Below, piece by piece: positions 10,469 to 21,150 of a DNA stretch of 64,000 bases. Positions within the stretch are counted from its first letter, which is position 1, and each line of letters opens with the position of its first letter. The stretch is from Bifidobacterium santillanense (GTDB lineage: Bacteria > Actinomycetota > Actinomycetes > Actinomycetales > Bifidobacteriaceae). Location of the stretch: contig NZ_JAFEJS010000001.1 in the NCBI RefSeq assembly GCF_018555385.1, forward strand, positions 62,001-126,000, read 5' to 3'. Position numbers and translations under genes: made by a program. The notes beneath the pieces are model-generated. The model was not told the origin of the DNA, made no database searches, and saw nothing but the letters and a program-made list of their open reading frames with translations.

Positions 10469-11388
10469 TGGTGCTGTTCATCGAAGACGACGCCCCCGTC
10501 ATCGTGCAGGGCATGACCGGCCACCAGGGCATGACCCACACCGCACGCATGCTCAAGGCGGGCACCAACATCGTCGGCGGCGTCAACGCGCGCAAGGCCG
10601 GCCTCGACGTGACGTTCCCCGCCGCCAGGAACGGCGAGGACGCCACGGTCCACGTGTACGGCTCCTGCGCCGAGGCCCGCGAGGCCACCGGCGCCGAGGC
10701 GTCGGTCGTGTTCGTGCCGCCGCGCTTCGCCAGGGACGCGGTGGTCGAGGCCGTCGAGGCGGGCATCAAGCTCATCGTCGTCATCACCGAGGGCATCCCG
10801 GTCGCCGACTCCGCCTACTTCGTCGAACTCGCGCTGCGCAAGGGCGTGCGCATCGTCGGCCCCAACTGCCCGGGACTCATGACCCTCGCCTCCTCCGAGG
10901 AGACGCACGGCGTCAACCTCGGCATCATCCCCGACGGCATCGTCGGCCGCGGACCGCTGGGTCTGGTCTCCAAGTCCGGCACGCTCACCTACCAGCTGAT
11001 GGGCGAGCTGAGCGACATCGGCTTCACCGCCTGCCTCGGTGCCGGCGGCGATCCGATCGTCGGCACCACGCTGCTCGAGGCCCTGCAGGCATTCGAGGCC
11101 GATCCGAACACCAAGGCCGTCATGATGATCGGCGAGATCGGCGGCAGCGCAGAACAGGACGCCGCCCAGTGGGCCGCCGAGCACATGACCAAGCCTGTCG
11201 TCGCGTACATCGCCGGCTTCACCGCCCCGGAGGGCAAGCAGATGGGCCACGCCGGCGCCATCGTCTCCGGCGGCAAGGGCACCGCCAAGGACAAGAAGGA
11301 GGCGCTCGAGGCCGTCGGCATCCGTGTCGGACGCACGCCCGGTCAGGCCGCCGACATCATGCGTGAGGTGCTCGCAGGTCTCCAGTGA
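10468..11388 (+). CDS. sucD: Succinate-CoA ligase subunit alpha
   Basis: 306 residues. Carries the CoA-binding Rossmann domain ([12 protein letters not shown] at the start) and the ligase domain with the phosphorylated His in [14 protein letters not shown]. The conserved [12 protein letters not shown] segment is present as VGPNCPGLM. It overlaps sucC by one base and the next gene by GTGA, so all three are likely translated from one transcript. Confidence 0.96.
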   Translation: MVLFIEDDAPVIVQGMTGHQGMTHTARMLKAGTNIVGGVNARKAGLDVTFPAARNGEDATVHVYGSCAEAREATGAEASVVFVPPRFARDAVVEAVEAGIKLIVVITEGIPVADSAYFVELALRKGVRIVGPNCPGLMTLASSEETHGVNLGIIPDGIVGRGPLGLVSKSGTLTYQLMGELSDIGFTACLGAGGDPIVGTTLLEALQAFEADPNTKAVMMIGEIGGSAEQDAAQWAAEHMTKPVVAYIAGFTAPEGKQMGHAGAIVSGGKGTAKDKKEALEAVGIRVGRTPGQAADIMREVLAGLQ

Positions 11389-12986
11389 AACTGAAACCAG
11401 GACGTCTCACCGCCATCATCAAGGGCGCCATCGCCTCCATCGGGGCGATGGCGCTCTATGCGATCTCGCTCGGCTGCTTCACCGCGCTGATGCTGCTGGT
11501 CATCTCGATGGAGGAGGGAGGGGAGAACCTGCCTTCCTCCGCGATCCGGCTGACCCAATCCATCATCCTGCTCAGCCAGGGCACCGGCTTCGTCATCGGC
11601 TCGGTCGATCTGACCATCACACCGTTGCTGCTCACCCTGCTGCTCATCCTGCTGATCGCCCAGTGCGTGCGCAAGGCCGGGGGAGACCTCATCAGCTGGG
11701 CCGTCGGCCTCGTCATATGGGTGGCCATCAATCTCATGTGCGCCGGCGGCGTTCCCGAGCTGATCGGCGGTTCGCCGCTGGCGATCATCGGTAAGACCGC
11801 ATCGGTCTGGACCGTGGGCTTCCTCATCGGCGCCCTGCCCGGATCAGGCGTCATCGCAGCAGTGCGCGTCGCCGTCAGGGAACGCGTGAACAGACGTTTC
11901 TACGATTCCGTCCTGCTCGCCCTGCTGCTGACCGGAACCATGATCGCGGTGGCTCTTGTGGCCGGGCTCGTCGTCGTGATCGTGTGGATCGCGCGCGATT
12001 GGCAGGGCATGGCCACGCTGTTCGACATGGACGGCATGGAGAACGGCTCGCGCATCCTCACCACCGTCGCGTCGTGTGCATGGTTGCCGAACCTCATGAT
12101 CTGGGCCGTCTCCTGGCTACTCGGCGCCGGATTCCATATCGGCGAGCTCGGTTCGTTCACCCTGTGGGTCGGACAGGCCGCGGGACTGCCGCCGCTGCCC
12201 GTGTTCGGGCTCATGCCCGAGGGCGTGGCCGATGACCGCGTCCGGTTGGGTCTGCAGTGCATCGTCCCCGCCATCTACGCGGTCATTGCGCTGCTCGCCA
12301 TGTTGCTGCCCGGTCCGCTGAAGGTGCGCCCGGCGGCATTCGGCGACAAGGACGGCGTCAAATCCCTGATCGTCACCATGCTGTGCCATCTGGGCGCGTT
12401 CGTCGGATCCACCGTGGTCACGCTGGCGTTGTACGCCGGCGGCTTCGCCCTGTCGAACGGCGGTCTGGGCACGCAGCGCCTTGCCCATGTGGGAGTGGAT
12501 GTCCTTCCCTCGCTGCAGGTGACGGCCCGTGCACTTGGATTCGGCCTGTTCGCGGCCTGGCTCGCCGTCACCGTGGTGTTGGCGGCCATTTACGGGATAC
12601 ACTGGATTGTCGAGTATCGGGCCGGGCGTCGTCCGTCGTCGCCCGCCGACGGCACTAAGGTGAAATCCGAGACGAAGGACTCCGGCAAGACGCGGGTCAT
12701 GTCGCTGCGTTCCAAGGAACCCGACTCCCGTCCCAAGCCCAGATCGGCGGCCGGTTCGACCGGTCGCGGCAAGGATTCGGACCTGCCGGCCGGACCTGCC
12801 GGACCGGACAAGCCGTCGTCCGACGCGCCCGACGGCGAACGCAGGCCGCGCACCGTTCGCGGCGTCGAGGGCAAGGGCGGACGCGTCCCGCGCTCAGTTC
12901 GCGTCGTGCGTTCCGCCGGGGAACCCGTGAAGCCTGAACAACCATCAAAGGAGGAAAACAATGACAACAACCAACCGTCCGATTAA
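11385..12986 (+). CDS. DUF6350 / PerM-like multipass membrane protein
   Basis: 533 residues. About ten hydrophobic segments fill residues 1-405, followed by a basic, Pro/Ser/Lys-rich cytoplasmic tail (about 410-533). The position between sucCD and purH matches mycobacterial perM (Rv0955), a cell-division-linked membrane protein, and the DUF6350 family is expected there. The GTG start overlaps the sucD stop. The 3' end overlaps purH by 26 bp and contains its RBS, so purH translation may be coupled. No catalytic motif is seen. Function is inferred from synteny only. Confidence 0.75.
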   Translation: MKLKPGRLTAIIKGAIASIGAMALYAISLGCFTALMLLVISMEEGGENLPSSAIRLTQSIILLSQGTGFVIGSVDLTITPLLLTLLLILLIAQCVRKAGGDLISWAVGLVIWVAINLMCAGGVPELIGGSPLAIIGKTASVWTVGFLIGALPGSGVIAAVRVAVRERVNRRFYDSVLLALLLTGTMIAVALVAGLVVVIVWIARDWQGMATLFDMDGMENGSRILTTVASCAWLPNLMIWAVSWLLGAGFHIGELGSFTLWVGQAAGLPPLPVFGLMPEGVADDRVRLGLQCIVPAIYAVIALLAMLLPGPLKVRPAAFGDKDGVKSLIVTMLCHLGAFVGSTVVTLALYAGGFALSNGGLGTQRLAHVGVDVLPSLQVTARALGFGLFAAWLAVTVVLAAIYGIHWIVEYRAGRRPSSPADGTKVKSETKDSGKTRVMSLRSKEPDSRPKPRSAAGSTGRGKDSDLPAGPAGPDKPSSDAPDGERRPRTVRGVEGKGGRVPRSVRVVRSAGEPVKPEQPSKEENNDNNQPSD

Positions 12987-14592
12987 GAGGGCGCTGGTCT
13001 CCGTCTTCCATAAGGAAGGCATCGAGGTGCTTGCCGAGGCCTTCGTCAAAGCCGGCACCGAGGTCGTGTCCACCGGTTCGACCGCGAAGCGTCTGGCCGA
13101 GCTCGGCGTGCCCGTCACCGAGGTGAGCGAAGTCACCGGTTTCCCGGAGTGCCTCGACGGTCGCGTCAAGACCCTCGACCCGCACATCCACGCCGGCATC
13201 CTCGCCGACATGACCAACCCCGATCACGCTGCCCAGCTCGAGAAGTTCGGCATCAAGCCGTTCGATCTGGTCGTCGTGAACCTGTATCCGTTCGCCGACA
13301 CCGTGCGCTCCGGCGCCGACGAGGCCGCGACGATCGAGAAGATCGACATCGGCGGCCCGTCCATGGTGCGCGGCGCCGCGAAGAACAGCGCCACCGTCGC
13401 CATCGTCACCGATCCGGCCGACTATGCGCTGGTTGCCGCCCGCGTCGAGAACGGCGAGGGCTTCTCCCTCGAGGAGCGCCGCTGGCTGGCCGGCAAGGCG
13501 TTCGCCCACACCGCCTCCTACGACGCGACGATCAACGAGTGGACCGCCAAGCACTGGCCCAAGCCCGCCACCATCGACGAGATCGATCGCGACGACGAGG
13601 ACCAGCCGGTTAACGACGCCAAGTTCCCGGCCGCGTTCACCCGTACCTGGGACCGTGCGCACACGCTGCGCTACGGTGAGAACTCCCACCAGCAGGCCGC
13701 TCTGTACCTCGATCCGCTCGACCAGACCGGCTTCGCCCACGCCGAGCAGCTCGGCGGCAAGCCGATGAGCTACAACAACTACGTTGACGCTGACGCCGCC
13801 TGGCGTGCTGTGTGGGATCTCGCCCCCGCCATCGCCGTGGCCGTCGTCAAGCACAACAACCCGTGCGGCCTCGCCATCGGCGCGACCGCGGCCGAGGCCC
13901 ATAAGAAGGCCCACGCCTGTGATCCGGTGAGCGCGTACGGCGGCGTCATCGCCTGCAACAGCACCGTCACCCTCGAGATGGCAGAAAGCGTGCGCCCGAT
14001 CTTCACCGAAGTCATCGTGGCCCCGGCCTACGAGCCCGAGGCGCTCGAGCTGCTGCGGACCAAGAAGAAGAACCTGCGCATCCTCAAGGTGGCCGAGCCG
14101 CCGAAGGGCCACACGCAGTTCCGTCAGATCGACGGCGGTCTGCTCGTGCAGGACATGGATCTCATCAACGCCGTCGGCGATGATCCGGACTCCTGGAAGC
14201 TCGTCTCCGGCGAGCCGGCCGACGAGGATACCCTCAAGGACCTCGTGTTCGCCTGGCGCGCCATTCGCTGCGTCAAGTCAAATGCCATCCTGCTGGCCCA
14301 CGATCAGGCCACGGTCGGCATCGGCATGGGCCAGGTCAACCGCGTGGACTCCTGCCACCTCGCGGTCGAGCGCGCCAACACGCTCGCCGACGGCGCCGAT
14401 CGTGCCACCGGTTCCGTCGCCGCGTCCGACGCGTTCTTCCCGTTCGCGGACGGCGCCGAAACGCTGATGAACGCCGGCGTCAAGGCCATCGTCCAGCCCG
14501 GCGGCTCCATCCGCGACGAGGAGGTCATCGAGGCGGCCAAGAAGGCCGGCGTGACGATGTACCTGACCGGTACCCGTCACTTCTTCCACTGA
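12961..14592 (+). CDS. purH: Bifunctional AICAR transformylase / IMP cyclohydrolase PurH
   Basis: 543 residues. Catalyses the last two steps of IMP synthesis. The IMP cyclohydrolase (MGS-like) domain is N-terminal, with [18 protein letters not shown] and STGSTAKRL. The transformylase domain follows with [11 protein letters not shown] and the C-terminal [15 protein letters not shown]. The ATG follows AAAGGAGG. purN, which often precedes purH in relatives, is absent here. Confidence 0.97.
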   Translation: MTTTNRPIKRALVSVFHKEGIEVLAEAFVKAGTEVVSTGSTAKRLAELGVPVTEVSEVTGFPECLDGRVKTLDPHIHAGILADMTNPDHAAQLEKFGIKPFDLVVVNLYPFADTVRSGADEAATIEKIDIGGPSMVRGAAKNSATVAIVTDPADYALVAARVENGEGFSLEERRWLAGKAFAHTASYDATINEWTAKHWPKPATIDEIDRDDEDQPVNDAKFPAAFTRTWDRAHTLRYGENSHQQAALYLDPLDQTGFAHAEQLGGKPMSYNNYVDADAAWRAVWDLAPAIAVAVVKHNNPCGLAIGATAAEAHKKAHACDPVSAYGGVIACNSTVTLEMAESVRPIFTEVIVAPAYEPEALELLRTKKKNLRILKVAEPPKGHTQFRQIDGGLLVQDMDLINAVGDDPDSWKLVSGEPADEDTLKDLVFAWRAIRCVKSNAILLAHDQATVGIGMGQVNRVDSCHLAVERANTLADGADRATGSVAASDAFFPFADGAETLMNAGVKAIVQPGGSIRDEEVIEAAKKAGVTMYLTGTRHFFH

Positions 14593-14619
14593 TCGATCGG
14601 CGAACGGGCTCGGATCAAG

Positions 14620-14901
14620 ATGAAGAACCATCCCTACGTCTCCGAGGACCACGAAGGCAAGCCGTGGTTCGAATGGTGCGTCGCCGCGGCCGTGGTGCTC
14701 TCGGGCGTGGTCGCGGTCCTCGGATACACGATGGCCGCCACGGTGCTGATCTCCGTGACGGCCATCGTTACCGGGCTGCTGCGTCTCGCCATGCGTGAGC
14801 GCAGCCCATGGAAGGTGAGGTCAGTGGCGTTCGACGCCACCATCGGCATCTGCCTCGGACTCGGACTTCTCGTCCTCTACTTCAGCGGATACCTGCTGTG
14901 A
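14620..14901 (+). CDS. DUF3017 small membrane protein
   Basis: 93 residues with three hydrophobic stretches (about 22-40, 42-58 and 73-92). The N-terminal region KPWFEWCVAA and the arrangement match DUF3017, an actinobacterial family often found beside purH. It starts 27 bp after purH and likely shares its transcript. Its last 81 bp overlap the end of the opposite-strand aquaporin gene. Function is unknown. Confidence 0.75.
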   Translation: MKNHPYVSEDHEGKPWFEWCVAAAVVLSGVVAVLGYTMAATVLISVTAIVTGLLRLAMRERSPWKVRSVAFDATIGICLGLGLLVLYFSGYLL

Positions 14902-15762
14902 ACCGTCCGGATCATCGGACGACGCATCGGCCGTCGGTTCCCCATCGGAGCCGGCGGCCTCGTCGTATCCGCCCAGCTGAGCGGGATCGTCGCCCTTCTT
15001 CCTCGGTGCGTGGGCCATCTGCATGATGATCATCGCCAGCGCGACCAGGGCGGCGGCGAGGACCGGGCAGATCCAGAACACCCACAGCTGGCTCAGCGGT
15101 TCCACGGACAGGCTCTGGTTCTGGGAGACCAGGGCGATGCCGGTCGCACGGGCCGGGTTCAGCGCGGCGCCGGTCACCGGGAAGGTGACGGCGGCGGCAA
15201 GCGTGTAGGCGACGCCGGTGGCCGGGGCGTACTTCCTCGTGCCGTAGGTGGCCATCGCGACGCCCACGATGAGCAGACCGGCGACGACCTCGACGGCGAT
15301 CGCCTGCGTGATGGAGAAGTTCAGACCGTACTGGTTGAGCGTCGTGTAGGACACGGAACCCTTGTCGAAGCCGTTGACCGCGGTCGTCAGCCACTGGGCC
15401 AGCGTCACGTTGCTCGAGGTGGGCAGCAGGAAGCGCACCAGCAGACCGGCCAGCGCCGCGCCGAGCGTCTGGAAGACGATGTACAGCACGCCGTCGACGA
15501 TCCTCGTCCTGCCGGTGAGCATGGCCGCCACGGTCACGGCCGGGTTGAAGTGTCCGCCGGAGACCCAGCCGAGCGCGTACACGGCGGCGGCGTAGGCCAG
15601 ACCGGTGCCGAGCGCGAGGTAGGCGAGGTTGACGGAGAAGATGATCGAGCCGAACGTGCTGAAGACATAGACGGCGAAGCAGATGAGGAAGGTGCCGATC
15701 AGCTCCGCTCCCACCCTAAGCGGCCACGGCTGCTCCTTCGTAACGGTTTCCTGTGATGTCAT
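14821..15762 (-). CDS. MIP family aquaporin / glycerol facilitator
   Basis: 313 residues. Six membrane segments and both pore-forming NPA boxes are intact: GGHFNPAVTVAAML and GAALNPARATGIAL. Small-residue-rich second-half helices suggest a water or small-solute channel; the substrate cannot be fixed from sequence. A long acidic C-terminal tail (about 255-313, rich in Asp, Glu and Ser) is unusual for the family. The 3' end runs 81 bp into the convergent DUF3017 gene. Confidence 0.93.
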   Translation of the reverse strand: MTSQETVTKEQPWPLRVGAELIGTFLICFAVYVFSTFGSIIFSVNLAYLALGTGLAYAAAVYALGWVSGGHFNPAVTVAAMLTGRTRIVDGVLYIVFQTLGAALAGLLVRFLLPTSSNVTLAQWLTTAVNGFDKGSVSYTTLNQYGLNFSITQAIAVEVVAGLLIVGVAMATYGTRKYAPATGVAYTLAAAVTFPVTGAALNPARATGIALVSQNQSLSVEPLSQLWVFWICPVLAAALVALAMIIMQMAHAPRKKGDDPAQLGGYDEAAGSDGEPTADASSDDPDGSQQVSAEVEDEKSESEADADGGVERH

Positions 15763-15924
15763 ATCAATCCTTCGATAATCGGAGATACTGCGTGTCCCTG
15801 CCGGGGACCGCCCCGAGGACGCTGCCAGTCTAGCAGCGCCGCGGGTCGTGTCCGGAGTTTGGACCGGAGGTCACGATACACTATCAAGGTTGGAAATATA
15901 CCCCTAGGCCACGTTGGGAGAACG

Positions 15925-16698
15925 ATGCCAAACGCATATTCCCGCGCCAGAAAGGCGCATGAAGACAATCAGGAAGGCATTCGCCTTCAGAAGCTGCTCG
16001 CTCAGGCCGGATTCGGTTCCCGCCGCAAGTGCGAGCTCATGATCACCGAAGGCCGTGTCGAGGTGGACGGGGAACTCGTCACCGAGCTCGGCACCCGTGT
16101 CGATCCCCAGCGCCAGCAGATCCGCGTCGACGGATCGCGCGTGCGCATCAACAACAACCACGTCACCCTTGCGCTCAACAAGCCCAAGAAGGTTCTGTCC
16201 GCTATGGAGGATCCGAAGGGCCGCTACACGTTGCGTGACATCGTCGGCGACAAGTACGAGCGCATCTTCCACATGGGCCGTCTGGACTACGATTCGGAAG
16301 GCCTCATCCTCATGACGAACGACGGCGAGCTGAGCCAGCACGTCATGCACCCCAAGTACGAGGTTGAGAAGACCTACGTCGCCACGCTCGAGGGCAAGAT
16401 CTCCGGCACCGTGTGCCGCCGTCTCGTCACCACCGGCGTGCAGCTGGACGACGGCTGGATCAAGCTCGACCACTGCGCGATCATCGATTCGAACCGCGAC
16501 GCCACGATCGTCAAGGTCGTGCTCCACTCCGGCAAGAACCGCATCGTCCGCCGTATCTTCGGCTCCATCGGCTTCCCGGTCAAGCGCCTCGTGCGCACCC
16601 AGATCGGCCCGATCAAGCTCGGCGAGCTCAAGTCCGGCTCCTACCGCGTGCTGAGCCAGACCGAGGTCCGCGCCCTGTCCAAGGAGGTCGGCCTGTGA
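15925..16698 (+). CDS. rluB: RluB/RsuA-type pseudouridine synthase
   Basis: 257 residues. An S4 RNA-binding domain is at about residues 13-70 ([17 protein letters not shown]). The RsuA/RluB catalytic core follows, with the active-site Asp in [19 protein letters not shown] and the later [14 protein letters not shown]. It isomerises uridine in rRNA; the likely site is 23S (RluB-like), but an exact target is inferred. ATG 15925 starts the family-like protein after GGGAGAACG. The stop overlaps the cmk-der start (GTGA). Confidence 0.92.
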   Translation: MPNAYSRARKAHEDNQEGIRLQKLLAQAGFGSRRKCELMITEGRVEVDGELVTELGTRVDPQRQQIRVDGSRVRINNNHVTLALNKPKKVLSAMEDPKGRYTLRDIVGDKYERIFHMGRLDYDSEGLILMTNDGELSQHVMHPKYEVEKTYVATLEGKISGTVCRRLVTTGVQLDDGWIKLDHCAIIDSNRDATIVKVVLHSGKNRIVRRIFGSIGFPVKRLVRTQIGPIKLGELKSGSYRVLSQTEVRALSKEVGL

Positions 16699-18827
16699 TC
16701 CGCGTCGCCATCGACGGTCCCGCCGGCGTCGGCAAGTCCTCGACGTCGAAGGCGCTGGCCAAGTACTACGGCTTCGCCTACCTCGACACGGGCGCGATGT
16801 ACCGCGCCTGCGCGTGGTGGTGCCTCAAGCAGGGCATCGACCTCGATGCCGCCGAGATCGACGAGCGCGTCGTCACCGAGACGGTCGGCGAGTTCTTCAC
16901 CGGCGACCACTTTGACATCTCCGTCGACCCGGACAACCCGTCCGTGACCGCGGATGGCGAGGACATCTCCGAGGCGATCCGCTCCTCCGAGGTTTCCACG
17001 CACGTCTCCAAGGTGTCTGGCATCATCCCGGTGAGGAACGTCCTCATCGCGGCCCAGCGCGCCTACATCGCGCGCGAGGCGTCCGCCGACTCCTTCTCCG
17101 GCGGTCTCGGCGTCGTCGCGGAGGGCCGTGACATCACCACCGTCGTCGCCCCGGACGCCGAAGTGCGCGTGCTGCTGACCGCCCGCGAGGAGGTCCGCCA
17201 GGCGCGCCGCACCGGTCAGTCGGTCAAGGGTGTGGGCGCGGAGGACGTCGCCGCGCGCGACCGCATCGACTCGAAGACCACCAACTTCACGACCGCGGCC
17301 GACGGCGTCACCACCATCGACAACTCCGATCTGACCTTCGAGCAGACGTTCGACGCGCTCGTCGAACTCGTCGATGCGGCCATCGAGGAGCAGGAGTATG
17401 AGCGCTACGCCGCCAACCTCGAGGGCTACGACCTGGACGAGGGCGACGAGGCGCTGATCGGCCGCGACGGTCCCTCCGGGGCCTCCGACGGCCAGTCCGG
17501 CCCGAAGCAGGTCGGCGTGCTCGCCATCGTGGGTCGTCCGAACGTCGGCAAGTCGTCGCTCGTCAACCGCATCCTCGGCAAGCGCGTCGCCGTCGTCGAG
17601 GACACGCCCGGCGTCACGCGCGACCGCGTCAGCTACGACGCCGAATGGGCCGGCACCGACTTCAAGCTCGTCGACACCGGCGGCTGGGAGGTCGACGTCG
17701 AGGGCATCGACTCGGCCATCGCCTCGCAGGCCGAGGTTGCCGTGAACCTCGCCGACGCCGTCGTACTCGTCGTCGATGGCCAGGTCGGCCTGACCGATAC
17801 GGACGAGCGCATCGTGCGCATGCTGCGCGCCTCCGGCAAGCCGGTCACGCTCGCCGTCAACAAGATCGACGACCGCGAGAGCGAATACCTGACCGCCGAG
17901 TTCTGGAAGCTCGGTCTGGGCGAGCCGCACTCGATCTCCGCCATGCACGGCAGGGGAGTGGGTGACCTGCTCGACGAGGCGCTCGACTCGCTGCGCAAGG
18001 CGAAGAAGACCTCCGGCTACCTCACGCCATACGGTCTGCGCCGCGTCGCGCTCGTCGGCCGCCCGAACGTCGGCAAGTCGTCGCTGCTCAACCAGCTCGC
18101 GCACGAGGAGCGCACGGTCGTCAACGATCTCGCTGGCACCACTCGCGATCCGGTCGACGAGATCATCGACATCGACGGCGAGGACTGGCTGTTCATCGAC
18201 ACGGCCGGCATCAAGCGTCGCCAGCACAAGCTGCAGGGCGCCGAGTACTACTCGTCGCTGCGTACGCAGGCCGCCATCGAACGATCCGAGCTCGCGCTCG
18301 TTCTGTTCGATGCATCCGTGCCGATCTCCGACCAGGACCTCAAGGTCATGAGCTCCGCCGTGGACGCGGGACGTGCCATCGTGCTCGTGTTCAACAAGTG
18401 GGACGCGATGGACGAGTTTGACAAGCAGCGTCTGGAACGTCTGTGGATGACCGAGTTCGACCGCGTCACCTGGGCCCAGCGCGTCAACCTGTCCGCCAAG
18501 ACCGGCTGGCACACCAACCGTCTGGCCAAGGCCATGCGTGAGGCGCTGGAATCCTGGGACAAGCGCATCCCGACCGGCAAGCTCAACGCGTTCCTCGGCC
18601 AGCTGCAGTCCGCCCATCCGCATCCGCTGCGCGGCGGTAAGCAGCCCCGCATCCTGTTCGCCACGCAGGCCTCGACGCGCCCGCCGCGCTTTGTGATCTT
18701 CGCCACCGGCTTCCTCGAGCACGGCTACCGCCGCTACATCGAGCGTTCGCTGCGCGAGGAGTTCGGCTTCGAAGGCACGCCGATCCAGATCTCGGTGAAC
18801 ATCCGCGAGAAGAAGAAGCGCAAGTAG
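16695..18827 (+). CDS. der: Bifunctional cytidylate kinase / GTPase Der
   Basis: 710 residues. Residues 1-225 are cytidylate kinase (P-loop [37 protein letters not shown]), which phosphorylates CMP/dCMP. After an acidic linker (about 228-275), residues 275-710 are Der with two GTPase domains ([14 protein letters not shown] and [23 protein letters not shown] and GTTRDPVDE) and a C-terminal KH-like domain. Der acts in 50S ribosome assembly. The GTG start overlaps rluB. This fusion is characteristic of bifidobacteria and some other Actinobacteria. Confidence 0.96.
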   Translation: MIRVAIDGPAGVGKSSTSKALAKYYGFAYLDTGAMYRACAWWCLKQGIDLDAAEIDERVVTETVGEFFTGDHFDISVDPDNPSVTADGEDISEAIRSSEVSTHVSKVSGIIPVRNVLIAAQRAYIAREASADSFSGGLGVVAEGRDITTVVAPDAEVRVLLTAREEVRQARRTGQSVKGVGAEDVAARDRIDSKTTNFTTAADGVTTIDNSDLTFEQTFDALVELVDAAIEEQEYERYAANLEGYDLDEGDEALIGRDGPSGASDGQSGPKQVGVLAIVGRPNVGKSSLVNRILGKRVAVVEDTPGVTRDRVSYDAEWAGTDFKLVDTGGWEVDVEGIDSAIASQAEVAVNLADAVVLVVDGQVGLTDTDERIVRMLRASGKPVTLAVNKIDDRESEYLTAEFWKLGLGEPHSISAMHGRGVGDLLDEALDSLRKAKKTSGYLTPYGLRRVALVGRPNVGKSSLLNQLAHEERTVVNDLAGTTRDPVDEIIDIDGEDWLFIDTAGIKRRQHKLQGAEYYSSLRTQAAIERSELALVLFDASVPISDQDLKVMSSAVDAGRAIVLVFNKWDAMDEFDKQRLERLWMTEFDRVTWAQRVNLSAKTGWHTNRLAKAMREALESWDKRIPTGKLNAFLGQLQSAHPHPLRGGKQPRILFATQASTRPPRFVIFATGFLEHGYRRYIERSLREEFGFEGTPIQISVNIREKKKRK

Positions 18828-18861
18828 TCTCCCGCAGCAAGTCGGCTGTAACGCATGTCGG

Positions 18862-18894
18862 GGCCCGCACGGTTCGTGATGAACCGTGCGGGCC
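18862..18894 (+). terminator. Hairpin terminator after cmk-der
   Basis: A perfect 14-bp stem (GGCCCGCACGGTTC) closes on GTGAT, 34 bp after the der stop and 64 bp from the end of the convergent YbaK-like gene. It may serve both directions. There is no strong T tract. Confidence 0.75.
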
Positions 18895-18957
18895 TCTGCG
18901 TCGCGTTTTGTGGTACAGCGTGCGTGTCGGACATGGGATCCGATGCCCCTGCCGTGC

Positions 18958-19425
18958 TTACTGCCGGAACTCGTCGCCGTCGAAATACCCGGCGATGTCG
19001 TTGCCGTCGATGATGAGCTGCGGCGCGATGGCCAGGGTGTGATGCGCGTCCTCGGTGCCGCAGTAGACCATGTCGTGTTCCAGGAGCCGCTCGTCGAAAA
19101 ACATGCGTAGCCCGTCCAGGAACAGTGGTCCGACTGTGCCGACATCGTAGCTGGTGCGTTCCCTGACCAGTTCCGGCGAGGCCAAATGAATCTGATGGAG
19201 CCCCAGCGCTCGTCCGAGTCGGCGCCATTTCAGGTGACCTGTGGCGCAGGCCACGACGGCGAACACGCCCTCCTTCGCCTCGACGATGTAGGTGGCCGCC
19301 GCCTTGGTGATGTCGAACACCCGTGCGCCCGATTCCAGATCGACGATCGCGGTGTCGTGCGCGATGATCCGGGCCTGATCCGGGTGGTTCTCGGCGAACC
19401 GCCGTATCTGTTCGTAGGTGGCCAT
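18958..19425 (-). CDS. YbaK/EbsC-family aminoacyl-tRNA deacylase-like protein
   Basis: 155 residues from ATG 19425, chosen because AAGGA lies 8 bases upstream; an ATG two codons earlier (19431) is possible but crowds the RBS. The pattern HLKWRRLGRALGLHQIHLASPELV, then TSYDVGTVGP and a late TLAIAPQLII matches the YbaK/ProX editing fold, which hydrolyses mischarged tRNAs. The usual catalytic Lys would be the one in GHLKW. The substrate tRNA is not predictable. It sits between core genes and the tRNA-Pro island. Confidence 0.75.
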   Translation of the reverse strand: MATYEQIRRFAENHPDQARIIAHDTAIVDLESGARVFDITKAAATYIVEAKEGVFAVVACATGHLKWRRLGRALGLHQIHLASPELVRERTSYDVGTVGPLFLDGLRMFFDERLLEHDMVYCGTEDAHHTLAIAPQLIIDGNDIAGYFDGDEFRQ

Positions 19426-19575
19426 GCCCATGTTCCTTCGCTGTTATGGAAGATGCCGTCGTATGTGATTATCCTCCATGCGGGCGGATAAACCGTGTCG
19501 TGAATATGCGGAACACGCCGATTTGCGTTTTCCGATTCATCTGGTAAATTAATCCACTGTTGCGAAACGCAACAT

Positions 19576-19713
<138 letters not shown>

Positions 19714-19857
19714 CGATTGGACACGATGACCGAATCACCTCGGCTGCTCGCCTGCATGGACCACACATGAATCAGGAATCATTTGAGTCATGGGACGGTT
19801 CGGTGACGCATCTGACTGGGAAGGTGGGAAGTCGCGGGTTCGTCCTCGGCTGATTGG

Positions 19858-20115
19858 TTGTCTGTCGGATACTTCCGCGCGTTCCAGACCGACCCGGCGC
19901 ACGGTGACGACACGCTCCGGCCGGGCATCACGACACGCGACTTTCTCGAACCATACCGTCTCGACGAGGAGCTGCGGACGCTTGTACTGCGTGGCACAGC
20001 GACGGTCGAGCTCGTCACACGTTCGCGGTTCGCGTACCTGATCGCCTCGAATGGAGGCGCGTACTCATACCTCGACATGGACGCCTACCAGCCGGCCCGC
20101 AACAGCAAGGTATGA
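19858..20115 (+). pseudogene. Unrecognised gene remnant
   Basis: An open frame of 85 codons without a convincing start (TTG, no RBS). Its last 40 residues, with VLRGTATVELVTRSRFAYL and YSYLDMDAYQPARNS, look like real protein, so this is probably the 3' end of a phage or plasmid gene. Its stop overlaps the next ORF as ATGA. No family recognised. The stretch 19714-19857 holds nothing else I can support. Confidence 0.3.
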
Positions 20116-20567
20116 GCACATTGCCGGTGTCCGCCCGGCTGAACTACGGGCCCATGCGCATGCGCCTGTACGACGCCGTATCCGAACTGAAGGTCATGAG
20201 CGTCGTCCTGCCCGGCGATTTGCAGGGCATCTACCGGTTCGCCGCCGACGTGATACGCGCGACTACCGGATGTGGCTGCATGAGCGCGGGTAAACGGAAA
20301 AGCCCCGGCGCGAGGCCGGGGCGGGAATCAGTCATCCAATTCCACGGGAACGTACAGATAGAGCCTATCGGTTGCGACGGGCTCGAACCATTTGGACCAG
20401 ATGTGGTACTCGGGGTCGTCCTCGTCCACGCCCTCGTCGATGAAGCCGAGATCGGAGAACAAATGAACGCTCGCATGATTCGACGGGTCGATCTGCGTCA
20501 GCACGTACGGCTCCCGCCTGTGGCGGGCCGCGTCGTTCGCCATCCAACGCAGGACGCCGTCCAATAG
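20112..20567 (+). pseudogene. Unrecognised ORF, probably 3'-truncated
   Basis: The ATG overlaps the stop of the preceding remnant (ATGA), suggesting a former coupled gene pair. Only about the first 70 codons (starting MSTLPVSARLNYGPMRM) look protein-like. The rest runs antisense through a terminator and the 3' half of the GNAT gene on the other strand, so the original end has been lost. No family recognised. Confidence 0.2.
20298..20322 (-). terminator. Terminator of the GNAT gene
   Basis: Read on the minus strand: stem GCCCCGGC / GCCGGGGC with loop CTCGC, followed by TTTT, 5 bp after the GNAT stop. A well-formed intrinsic terminator. Confidence 0.8.
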
Positions 20568-20876
20568 GTAACGTCCCAGATGCCGCCCCCGTTCGGACGA
20601 TGCGGTGGCGATGAACGAGATCGCGTAGCCGCTGGACTCCGGGGATGCGGGATCATAGCCGAACTCGCAGAATCCGACGACCGCCCCTCCCGCCTTGTCG
20701 CCGTACTGGAGGACGAGCCGGCACACGCCCGGCTCATCCCTGACACGCAGGTCACGGATGTAGCGCTGCACGTCCATCGCGTACTCCGGCGCTCCCGGAG
20801 GACAGCATGCGAAACGGCGCAGCGACAGCTGGTCGTCCGGCGTGCAGGGACGGCTAGTGACGATCGCTATCCTCAA
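20328..20876 (-). CDS. GNAT family N-acetyltransferase
   Basis: 182 residues if translation starts at TTG 20876, the only plausible start before Met34; that codon overlaps the end of the upstream 58-codon gene and may depend on coupling. The acetyl-CoA motif is SSERGRHLGRYLLDGVLRWM (about 92-111), and NHASVHLFSDLGF is the usual C-terminal GNAT segment. The substrate is unknown. It lies inside the tRNA-Pro island with its own terminator. A pairing with the preceding small gene as toxin and antitoxin is possible but unsupported by a recognisable antitoxin fold. Confidence 0.7.
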   Translation of the reverse strand: MRIAIVTSRPCTPDDQLSLRRFACCPPGAPEYAMDVQRYIRDLRVRDEPGVCRLVLQYGDKAGGAVVGFCEFGYDPASPESSGYAISFIATASSERGRHLGRYLLDGVLRWMANDAARHRREPYVLTQIDPSNHASVHLFSDLGFIDEGVDEDDPEYHIWSKWFEPVATDRLYLYVPVELDD

Positions 20877-21030
20877 CCTCGTCGGCCTTTTTCTTCGCGA
20901 GTCGTGCGGAACGGTTCAGCATCGCGCGGTGCAGGCGCATCCATTTCGCGTCCACCGCGTTGCGGGGCTTCCCGTCGGCGGGCGGCGTGTACACCGGGAT
21001 GGGCTTCACGCCGACATCGGTCATGGTCAT
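20854..21030 (-). CDS. Small basic protein of unknown function (58 aa)
   Basis: 58 residues starting MTMTDVGVKPIPVYTPPADG. The ATG at 21030 has GGAGG 6 bases upstream. The second half is one predicted basic helix (DAKWMRLHRAMLNRSARLAK) with an acidic end. The stop lies 23 bp inside the GNAT gene, so the two are coupled. Not recognised; it might be a regulator or partner of the GNAT enzyme. Confidence 0.5.
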   Translation of the reverse strand: MTMTDVGVKPIPVYTPPADGKPRNAVDAKWMRLHRAMLNRSARLAKKKADEVEDSDRH

Positions 21031-21150
21031 GGCCGCCTCCTCTCGACGTTTTTCATCGGAAACTGAATATTTTATACGACACCGTGAGATGTCGCAAACC
21101 GTTCTTACCCACGATTCTCGTGGAGCCGTGGACAGAAGGAGTGTGACGGC

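Noticed and set aside
16641..19145. Long open frame antisense to cmk-der (834 codons)
   Set aside because: Runs across the terminator and into the next gene on both sides; low-complexity product.
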